NCBI GenBank assembly: GCA_049645705.1
Contig: JBARUK010000073.1
Location: 24,941 to 88,940, forward strand
DNA: 64,000 nt
Direction of reading: 5' to 3'
From: JBGNFV01 sp049645705
Lineage (GTDB): Bacteria > Bacteroidota > Bacteroidia > Cytophagales > Cyclobacteriaceae
Shown here piece by piece: positions 50,626-58,581 of this stretch. The notes beneath the pieces are model-generated. The model saw only the letters and a program-made list of their open reading frames with translations. It was not told the origin of the DNA and did no database searches. The first letter of the stretch is position 1. Each line of letters opens with the position of its first letter. The position numbers were made by a program, and so were the translations under genes.

Positions 50626-52050
50626 ATGAGGAAGTATGCTGGTTGGCTTATCCTCCTGTTGGCATTCTTCCAGTTTTCCTGCAACACGTACTATAAGGCA
50701 AATCATAAGTTTAACCTTAGCTACGAAGCGGGAAACCTGGAGGCGGCCGACCGTATCCTGGAGAAGAATAAGAAGATGGCGAAAAGCAAGGCCAAGCTTC
50801 TGTACTTCATGAACCGAGGTCTGGTCTCCTCTATGCTCGGAGAGTATGAGGTAAGCAACCAGTATTTTGAGCAGGCTTATATACTGGGAGAGAATTACCG
50901 TAAAAATCCCCTGATGGTGGCGGCCTCATTCCTGGTAAACCCGAAGCTGATAAACTACCCGGGTGAGGACCATGAGCTACTGCTCATCAACTACTATAAA
51001 GCCCTTAACTACCTTTACCTTAACGACCCCGAAGCTGCTCTGGTAGAGGTAAGGCGTATGGAGATACTGCTGAACCGCCTGAGCGACAAGTATAAGTCTG
51101 ATAAAAAATTTCAGCGCGATGCGTTCATTCACTTGCTCATGGGCCTTATCTATGATGCCAATGCAGAGTATAATAATGCATTCATTGCCTATCGTAATGC
51201 CTACGAAGTGTATGGCGGGGACTACCAGTCATTTTTTAACCTGAGTGCGCCGGACCAACTGAAAAAGGACATGCTGCGTACGGCGTATCTCAGTGGCCTG
51301 AGGTCGGAGCTCAGCTTTTATGAGAAAGCTTTCGGACAGGACTATGTGCATGACCCCAGCAGAGGCGGACAACTCATTATGCTCTGGAATAATGGCTTGG
51401 GACCTGTTAAATCAGAATGGAGCCTGAACTTTACGGTGGTCAATGGCGAGAGCGGCTTTGTGACCTTTGTGAATGAAGAGCAGGGAATGAACTACCCCTT
51501 CTTCTTAGGAGACAGCAGTGACGATGATAAAAAGACGGCCCTGGAAAAACTGGAGTTCTTCCGGGTGGCTTTTCCTAAATACGTGGAGCGTAAAGAGTAC
51601 TTTACCAGCGGTGAGATACGCGTAGGCCCGCAAAGATACAAACTGGAAAAGGCTGAGGACATAAATGCTATAGCCTTTAAGACGCTGCAGCAGCGTATGG
51701 CTAAGGAACTGTCGCAGGGACTGTTGAGAGCGGCCCTGAAAAAAGCCGCCGAGTACTCTCTCCGTGAGGAAGACGAAACGGCCGGTAGTATACTCGGTAT
51801 AATCAACGCCGTAACTGAGCAGGCGGACACGCGTAACTGGCAGACGGTACCCCATTCTATATACTATTCCCGTGTACCCCTGGATGCCGGTCCGCAGGAG
51901 ATATCTCTGGCACTGCGCACCCCCGAAGGTGAGGAGCAGAATCATGCATTTACTTTCGATATCCGTAAAGGTAAAATAACCTTTTTCAGCTTTCGCTCTC
52001 TGGAAGCTCAATACACCCCTTTCAGAAACTACTCTACTTTTTCTAACTAG
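50626..52050 (+). CDS. COG3014-like lipoprotein
   Basis: A 474-residue lipoprotein with lipobox FQFSC (Cys19). The N-terminal half is helical and TPR-like (YEAGNLEAADRILEKNKKMAKSK, LYFMNRGLVSSMLGEYEVSNQYFEQAY, then the ALNYLYLNDPEAALVEVRRMEILLNRL region), as in COG3014 proteins. The C-terminal half is beta-rich (VVNGESGFVTFVNEEQGMNYPF and a run ending KGKITFFSFRSLEAQYTPFRNY). It follows lpoB by four bases and should be coexpressed with it, pointing to a shared cell-wall or envelope role. Function is otherwise unknown. Confidence 0.82.
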   Translation: MRKYAGWLILLLAFFQFSCNTYYKANHKFNLSYEAGNLEAADRILEKNKKMAKSKAKLLYFMNRGLVSSMLGEYEVSNQYFEQAYILGENYRKNPLMVAASFLVNPKLINYPGEDHELLLINYYKALNYLYLNDPEAALVEVRRMEILLNRLSDKYKSDKKFQRDAFIHLLMGLIYDANAEYNNAFIAYRNAYEVYGGDYQSFFNLSAPDQLKKDMLRTAYLSGLRSELSFYEKAFGQDYVHDPSRGGQLIMLWNNGLGPVKSEWSLNFTVVNGESGFVTFVNEEQGMNYPFFLGDSSDDDKKTALEKLEFFRVAFPKYVERKEYFTSGEIRVGPQRYKLEKAEDINAIAFKTLQQRMAKELSQGLLRAALKKAAEYSLREEDETAGSILGIINAVTEQADTRNWQTVPHSIYYSRVPLDAGPQEISLALRTPEGEEQNHAFTFDIRKGKITFFSFRSLEAQYTPFRNYSTFSN

Positions 52051-52708
52051 GCCGGGATATGGCTGCGGCCTTCCTCGAAATCAGCATGTCTATTTTAGTG
52101 TAACACGCTGGACAACAAAACATTAACGCCTTTAGTGAAAATATTTACTATAAATTTTCATAGAAGGCATTATCTAATTCCCACAACATATCTCTCCTCA
52201 GTGATTTAATTACCGAACACAATACGCTGAAATTATCCTGTGAAATCTGAATAGAGGACGTTATTTAAATAAATCACCCAAACAGGGGGTATTCCAAATC
52301 AGGAGTTATTTCATAATAGCCAATTGAACTATAAAATTGTTCATTTTTTATTGGATTTTACTGATTGAAATTGTGATAATTTTTCTCTACTCTTGTAATG
52401 AGTTATATCAATTATTGAAATAATCACTTTTTAATTATTCTTTGATCTAACGGCGTAGTGTTTTTTACGGACGTGATATGAACCCAAACCAAACCATATA
52501 TAATATGATGAAAAAACCCTTCTTTTAAGTATTGCCTCAGTATTCCCGGGATTATTCCGGCGTGTCTGACCCCTGTCGTGCCATCATTTTCATCCTTATG
52601 GATGAGCACTCTGCTATACCAGCGGACATACTGATGATCAGCTAATTTTTTTAATAACAGGTCTGTCGCTATTAATTTTTTTATATGCTATGAATAAACC
52701 ACTACACA
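52051..52708. other. AT-rich gap before the tandem T9SS-protein array
   Basis: About 660 bases with no acceptable ORF (a 61-codon minus-strand frame at 52424-52609 has a composition unlike protein). I found no full TTG-N19-TAnnTTTG promoter and no strong terminator after the COG3014-like gene. It probably holds the array's regulatory region. Confidence 0.5.
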
Positions 52709-55603
52709 ATGAAAACCTTATGTAAACAACTTTACCTTATATGTTTCTTTATTACAACTGTCTCTGTTACGTCTTTCGCCCAGGATCATACCATATTGCG
52801 GGTAGAAAATGTCAGAAGCGGATGGAACAAACTAAAGATAGGTAATAACCCTGCATCTTTCTGGACTCCTAAAGTAAATGTAACGGCAACCGGTAATACC
52901 GCCCTTACCCTGGAGTTTCGTATACCGGAAGGCACCCCGGACATGAACCGGGTACAGATACGGCCCAACGGCTACTCCGGCAACCCGGTAAGTTTAGCCG
53001 CTTATCTGCCTGGCGGCTTTGCCTTCGGTTATGACTGGTACACCATCAGTATACCGCTGGCTGATTTCGATGCAGCTATTGACTTCACAGCCCTAAACCT
53101 GCTGCAACTACCCTACAGTAATAATACCACACCCTTTGTCATGGAGATCCGTTCCGTAAGCTTCACCGGCGGTATCACCCCTTATGTCTGGTTCGGGGAC
53201 GGTAAGCGGGATAATATCCATGACGGCCAGGGAGTAGGTTCGCAGATGACGGCGGCGCTGGAGAAGGAATATTTCTTTGACATAATATATGACTATCCGG
53301 GTCGTAAGAACATAAGTAATATCAGTGGCCCCATATATAACAGGACTGATGAATGCCAGGCCGTGGTAGCAACGTGTATGCAGGACGGCGAAAGCAGGAT
53401 AGTAGCTATACTTGGCACTCCGGTGACAAACTGTAAGACGGTGGCAGGTAACTATGCCGTCCAGGCACAGCTTAAAAATACGGCGCTGGTCACCGAAAAC
53501 TATACCATACCCAACCTGGGGCCTGTGCAGGCTACCAACACGGTTATAACTCCTCCGGATGGTGTAAATGATGGTACGCTGGAAACTACACTGATCAATG
53601 GGGCCAGTAGTTATTTTTTGAATGATAATTACAATGGCACCATCCTACTCGCAGATAGTGTAGAAACGTATATCTGGGCAAAGAACATTTCAGATGAAGA
53701 TATAGGTGACATAGATACTGACCTGATGGGGAATATCTATACGATACAGGGAGAGGCACTGATGAAGTATGATACGGATGGCATCCTTTTATGGTCAATG
53801 CCTTTCGGTAGCCTGGTATCCAAAGCGGAGGCAATATATTCAGACCCTGCGGGCAATGTGTACCTGGGTCTTTATGCAGGCGCTGACTTCTTCATCGGAG
53901 ACCGCTACCTGGGAAATGACGGTAACGCATCGGTAGTGATAAGGGTGAGCCCGGAAGGAAATGTGGACTGGATGCGTAAGTTTAATACCGGCCGAATACA
54001 GGATATAACAGGTGACGGCAGGGGCAGTATCTACATCATAGGCGGTGTACATATGATCCGGATAGGTGTAGACGGTAATTTTAAATGGCAAAAAACAGGT
54101 ACTGCCGGTGGCACCTACTGGGGAAGTATTACCTCAGACAGACAAGGAAATGTATACGGCGGCCTGACCATGTATGAGGGGTCTTCATTTGATGGAATCC
54201 CTGTTAATAATACGCCGGAAAATAACGGCTGGGCAAACGGGGCAGATGCAGGAGGGGTGGTTTTCAAAATAGACTCCAGCGGAACGATCCCCTGGCTGCA
54301 GGTACTGGACTACTCACATACTATACGGTCGATGTCTGCCGATAATAATATAGTCTATGTAGCCTCACAATATGACTACCCGATGGAGTTAGGCTCTTAC
54401 ACTACCAGTTTATACGAAGCAAGACTACAGAGTAGTGGCTCTGCCGGATTTTTGAAAGAACTGACCGCAGGAACGTTCAGCACAGTTACGGATTCGGACA
54501 TAGACCCGGCGGGCTTTTCCTATGTGGTAGATAATGATGGTACCGTATTTAAATTTAATAAGTTTGGGCAGGAAGTAGGGAAATACTTCATTCCTGCCTA
54601 CTACTATGCGCACTCCCCGTTTATCGGCGTAGATGGTAAGGGGGATCTGACCGTACTAGGACTTGGCGGACACTCAGACTTTAACTTTCCTGAACCACTA
54701 AGCGGCTCGGGCAATGGGGATGCCTACCTGGCCAAGCTTACGAATTCTTCAAATTTTAAAGGGACGATCCCAGGCAACGCAAGTAGCTATGAAGTAACCT
54801 TCCAGGATGCCCGCGGTGCTGAAGTGGACCTGCAGTACAATTTTACGACTACTTCCATAACGGGGGTAAATGCCCATCTGAGTGAGGATGCCTATGAAGT
54901 ACAGTGGCAGCCACCCTTTGGTGAGGTATACGGCTATGAGATATACAGGAAAACAGAGGGCAGTAATACCCTGGTGGCAAAGGTGTCTTCCGCTCAGACG
55001 TCGTTCACAGACAATGCTATACTGAAGGCAGGTGAAAAGCCCGAGTATGCTATAAAAGCCTTCACTAAACTGGGCGAAGGTATGAGTACATCCCATAGCC
55101 CTGCAATACTATCCGCTACCAGCGAGGCAGGGGGCAAGGTTCATCTGAAATGGAGACCCTACGAAGGGTACGAAAACACCCGATATACCCTGTACAGAGG
55201 CAGCAGCACTTACGACATGGAGGCCGTAGCGGAGCTGAAGAAAGGCGAGACAGCCTTTACGGATAAGCTGCCTGCTACAGGCGAGTATGTATACCGCCTG
55301 GAAGCCGCAGGCAAAAGCGGACAAAGTATGTCTAATGCCATTAGGGTAGCCTCTCAGCAGGATAAGTACAACCTGCAGGTATGGCCTAACCCGGCCACGG
55401 ATGTGATCAACTGCCGGTTTGAAGGTCGCAGTCACATCAATAGTCTGCAACTTACCGATGTGAGCGGTCGCCTGCTGGCCGGGTACAGCAACATAGACCC
55501 GATGGCTCATACCATTAGTCGCGGAGACCTGATGCCCGGCGTATATCTGCTGACGTTTGAAGATGAACGGGGTAAGACTACCGAAAGGGTAGTATTCAGG
55601 TAA
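52709..55603 (+). CDS. Type A giant T9SS surface protein, copy 1
   Basis: A 964-residue protein. Signal peptide (1-25); CBM11/CIA30-like galactose-binding-fold domain (about 26-155) with IPEGTPDMNRVQIRPNGYSGNP and DWYTISIPLADFDAAIDFT; a hinge motif WFG-x5-NIHDG (161-173); a domain with three cysteines at 216, 223 and 242; a propeller of SBBP/NHL-type repeats (about 320-690; DLMGNIYTIQGEALMKYDTDG, DPAGNVYLGL, GDGRGSIYIIGG); two FN3-like domains (about 715-880); T9SS type A sorting domain (887-964). It is likely a surface-attached or released adhesin or glycan binder. It is the first member of the A-B-A-B array, is paralogous to 58582, and has a strong terminator downstream. Confidence 0.88.
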   Translation: MKTLCKQLYLICFFITTVSVTSFAQDHTILRVENVRSGWNKLKIGNNPASFWTPKVNVTATGNTALTLEFRIPEGTPDMNRVQIRPNGYSGNPVSLAAYLPGGFAFGYDWYTISIPLADFDAAIDFTALNLLQLPYSNNTTPFVMEIRSVSFTGGITPYVWFGDGKRDNIHDGQGVGSQMTAALEKEYFFDIIYDYPGRKNISNISGPIYNRTDECQAVVATCMQDGESRIVAILGTPVTNCKTVAGNYAVQAQLKNTALVTENYTIPNLGPVQATNTVITPPDGVNDGTLETTLINGASSYFLNDNYNGTILLADSVETYIWAKNISDEDIGDIDTDLMGNIYTIQGEALMKYDTDGILLWSMPFGSLVSKAEAIYSDPAGNVYLGLYAGADFFIGDRYLGNDGNASVVIRVSPEGNVDWMRKFNTGRIQDITGDGRGSIYIIGGVHMIRIGVDGNFKWQKTGTAGGTYWGSITSDRQGNVYGGLTMYEGSSFDGIPVNNTPENNGWANGADAGGVVFKIDSSGTIPWLQVLDYSHTIRSMSADNNIVYVASQYDYPMELGSYTTSLYEARLQSSGSAGFLKELTAGTFSTVTDSDIDPAGFSYVVDNDGTVFKFNKFGQEVGKYFIPAYYYAHSPFIGVDGKGDLTVLGLGGHSDFNFPEPLSGSGNGDAYLAKLTNSSNFKGTIPGNASSYEVTFQDARGAEVDLQYNFTTTSITGVNAHLSEDAYEVQWQPPFGEVYGYEIYRKTEGSNTLVAKVSSAQTSFTDNAILKAGEKPEYAIKAFTKLGEGMSTSHSPAILSATSEAGGKVHLKWRPYEGYENTRYTLYRGSSTYDMEAVAELKKGETAFTDKLPATGEYVYRLEAAGKSGQSMSNAIRVASQQDKYNLQVWPNPATDVINCRFEGRSHINSLQLTDVSGRLLAGYSNIDPMAHTISRGDLMPGVYLLTFEDERGKTTERVVFR

Positions 55604-55610
55604 CAGAGTA

Positions 55611-55646
55611 ATAAAGACAGCCGCGACCGGCTGTCTTTATTTTTTT
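55611..55646 (+). terminator. Terminator after type A copy 1
   Basis: ATAAAGACAGCCG and CGGCTGTCTTTAT form a 13-base stem, followed by a T run. It lies eight bases after the stop, so the following type B gene at 55733 needs its own promoter or leaky read-through. Confidence 0.9.
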
Positions 55647-55732
55647 GATCATAACATATAATTCAAACTATCTGACTTTTAGCTGCGGCTTCTGCTCAGA
55701 TACGATAAGACTTTAACTAAAACTTTAACAAC

Positions 55733-58084
55733 ATGCTACGGATCAATCTATTGAGGTTGATGATAGGAATGCTATTGCTTATTCCTTTCTCAACACACGC
55801 ACAATTTTGGGATTTCACATTCTTACGCGTCGATAATATCAATGAGGGTTATAGCAAACTGAAGCTGGGCAATAACCCTGACAGCTTCTGGACCGGAGCC
55901 AATGTAATAGCCGGGGACAATACCCACCTGACGATGACATTCCGGATACCTGAAGGAACACCTGATTATAGCAAAATACAGATCAGGCCTAACGGAAACT
56001 CAGCTTCTCCTGTAAGCCTTGCGGCTTATCTGCCCACAGACTTCCATACCGGTTACGACTGGTATACCATAGACATTCCCCTGGCTGATTTTAACTCAGC
56101 TATTGATTTTACCAACCTTTATCTTATCCAGGTGCCCTACAGTGCGGATGCTGGTGACTTTGTATTCGACCTGAAGCGGATTGAGTTTACCGGAGGTAGT
56201 GTGCCCTATGTCTGGTACGGACATGAAAACAGGGGTAATATCCAGGACGGGAACGGTTATACCGGCCAGATGGTGGCCTATGAACAGTCTGATCTGTATA
56301 TGACGGCTAATTTTTCTTATTCAAAGAACAACCCGCCTTATAACGGAACAGCCAGCCTCATCGCTACATATAAGGATAGATATGACCAGGAAGCATTTGC
56401 CAGTTTATGGAGATGGGATGACGGCTACACCGGCCGCTACAGGGAGGGCCTGAACCCTCGAACGTACGAAGTGGTTTTCGGTCCGGTAGAAGGGGCATAT
56501 GATACTTTGCATTTTACAGTGGAGACTACTATACCTATGGAAGTTACAGTAGACTATCTTTCACCTACCGAAACCCAAAACGGTGGCTTTTCTTCCGAGA
56601 TAGTGCACGGTATGCTTCCCTATGAGACAGAACATAGTTTTGAAGAGTATGTCTATCTCACAGATCTGAAATCAGAAAAATTATTTGATAATTTTTCCGG
56701 TGAAGATCGAAGCTGGCATCATTGGTATTTACGCGAAATGAGGCAGGACTATTATCACAGTTTCTACCAATTTCAACGCTCCTTTTCTGAAAACCATTTA
56801 TACCTGAACAAACGAGACTACAATTACAACCTGGTATGGAGCCATAAACATAATTTTGTATTGAGAGATGATCATATCTATACCGATCCCCTGGGGAATA
56901 CACTAACCTTTCAGCGGATACAAAAGGAAAGTATCATAGATGGCAAGCGCTACAGTTCACCATATGAGCTGCATGCATTTGTTTGCTATGATGTAATGGG
57001 AAATATCAAATGGGTGAAATACATCAATGATCTGATATTCAGCGTGAGAACGGTGGAGGTGGTGGTTGATAACCAGGGTAAAGTAAACTGGCTCCTTAGA
57101 AAAGGTGATAGTAAGGGTAATAAGACCATACTCTATAGCATAGGGATGAATGGTAACGAGATAGACCGAAAGGAATCATCCAACTATAGCGGTTACGATG
57201 ATGATCATTTAGGCACTAACGATTACCTGATTACACTGCCGACCAATGAGCTCTTTACCGTTACCTACCAGTCAGCGGGGACGCAGTTCGGTAGCTCACA
57301 ACCCTTACCTGCAGATGGGTTTTACCTTACTAAATTTGGACCTGATGGAGAACTTGTAGTTCACAAACCACTCTATTATGATGTATATAGAAAAGGAAGA
57401 AGTGTCCTTTATGAGCACAAGCTACTGATCACAGACAGCAATAATTTCACCAGGTACTATGATGCTGAGGGGAATTTTATATGGGGAGTGGCTGATATTG
57501 TACTGGCAAATGATTATATGTACTATACCCGGGACAACCTGCACCGGGCCTGGACCTATGACAATGAGTTTCTGGGAGGTTATGACCCTCCGCTAGGCAA
57601 TACCTTTTTCTATATTGGCAACTTCCAGGAGATATACGAGTTTGCCAGCATCTATTATGGTTTTAATGATATAGTCACCAGGCACTTTCCTGTAGCCACA
57701 GAGAGGCACAGTATACCTGAAGGAACGGAATACTTTGAGTATCCAGTAGTGGATTCAGTAGACAATCAATACATTTATACGGCAGGCTATCAGAACCTGC
57801 GTGCCTCTTCCGACGCAGCCCTGAAAGGGGAATTAACATCAGGAGGGGAAGTTATGGAACTTCATCCTAACCCTGCAGTACAGGAAGTAAACCTCTATGT
57901 AGATAATGCCCGGCCAGACAACTTGGTACTACTTACCGATATGTCCGGTAGGATAGCAGGAACCTGGCAAAATGTGCCTGCATCAGGCTTCACTATTCCC
58001 AGAAATGGCCTCAAAGCCGGTGTCTACCTTATTACCTATGAGGATGCTGAAGTGAAGCAGACACAGCGTCTTGTATTTAAATAA
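55733..58084 (+). CDS. Type B giant T9SS surface protein, copy 1
   Basis: A 783-residue protein. Signal peptide (1-24); the same N-terminal carbohydrate-binding-like domain as type A (about 28-160: KLKLGNNPDSFW, IPEGTPDYSKIQIRPNG, DWYTIDIPLADF); hinge WYG-x5-NIQDG; then a SprB-like region (about 195-290: RWDDGYTGRYREGLNPRTYEVVFGPV), different from type A. A beta-propeller-like part follows (about 330-690, with YTDPLGNTLTF, YDVMGNIKWVKYI and YDAEGNFIWGV blades), then a T9SS sorting domain (about 708-783; HPNPAVQEVNLYV ... GLKAGVYLITYED). There are no FN3 domains and no three-Cys block. It is closest to 61504. Confidence 0.88.
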   Translation: MLRINLLRLMIGMLLLIPFSTHAQFWDFTFLRVDNINEGYSKLKLGNNPDSFWTGANVIAGDNTHLTMTFRIPEGTPDYSKIQIRPNGNSASPVSLAAYLPTDFHTGYDWYTIDIPLADFNSAIDFTNLYLIQVPYSADAGDFVFDLKRIEFTGGSVPYVWYGHENRGNIQDGNGYTGQMVAYEQSDLYMTANFSYSKNNPPYNGTASLIATYKDRYDQEAFASLWRWDDGYTGRYREGLNPRTYEVVFGPVEGAYDTLHFTVETTIPMEVTVDYLSPTETQNGGFSSEIVHGMLPYETEHSFEEYVYLTDLKSEKLFDNFSGEDRSWHHWYLREMRQDYYHSFYQFQRSFSENHLYLNKRDYNYNLVWSHKHNFVLRDDHIYTDPLGNTLTFQRIQKESIIDGKRYSSPYELHAFVCYDVMGNIKWVKYINDLIFSVRTVEVVVDNQGKVNWLLRKGDSKGNKTILYSIGMNGNEIDRKESSNYSGYDDDHLGTNDYLITLPTNELFTVTYQSAGTQFGSSQPLPADGFYLTKFGPDGELVVHKPLYYDVYRKGRSVLYEHKLLITDSNNFTRYYDAEGNFIWGVADIVLANDYMYYTRDNLHRAWTYDNEFLGGYDPPLGNTFFYIGNFQEIYEFASIYYGFNDIVTRHFPVATERHSIPEGTEYFEYPVVDSVDNQYIYTAGYQNLRASSDAALKGELTSGGEVMELHPNPAVQEVNLYVDNARPDNLVLLTDMSGRIAGTWQNVPASGFTIPRNGLKAGVYLITYEDAEVKQTQRLVFK

Positions 58085-58110
58085 ATACCATTACTCAGAT
58101 CATCTTAATG

Positions 58111-58139
58111 AAAAAGCAGCCTACCGGGCTGCTTTTTTT
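58111..58139 (+). terminator. Terminator after type B copy 1
   Basis: AAAAAGCAGCC and GGGCTGCTTTTT pair around a short loop, followed by further T residues. Confidence 0.9.
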
Positions 58140-58581
58140 GTTTATTTATACTGAATATCAGGGAGATAGAAGGTCTTTTCAGGTGATAATGTGATCTTTT
58201 TTATATAAACTTTTCAATCTATATAAACGAAATGACATCTTTTGTTTTTTACAGTTGCGTAGTTATTTACAGAAATATTTTCTAATTAAATACGCTTAGC
58301 TCTCTTATTAGCATAAAATTCCATTCTTAATCTTTTGTCATTGATAATGATACAGTCAGAATATTCGAATGTTGATTTTGGACAAAACACACAAACCACT
58401 CTTATTGTACTTTTTAGTCTTGAAATAATACCTTTTTTTTGTTAAAAAAGCTTAATCATTTGAATGTGAGAGAATTAGCTCTTGCAGTAGCACAACGAAT
58501 ATTCTTTTAAGACTATAACGCTGGTTTTTTGCATCGGCTCACCACTATAAATACATATGAAACAACATTACCCTATCGCTT
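58140..58581. other. AT-rich gap between the two A-B units
   Basis: About 440 bases without an ORF. It is longer than the gaps inside the units (129 and 87 bases), which supports reading the array as two A-B units. I saw no consensus promoter and no obvious similarity to the gap at 52051-52708. Confidence 0.5.
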
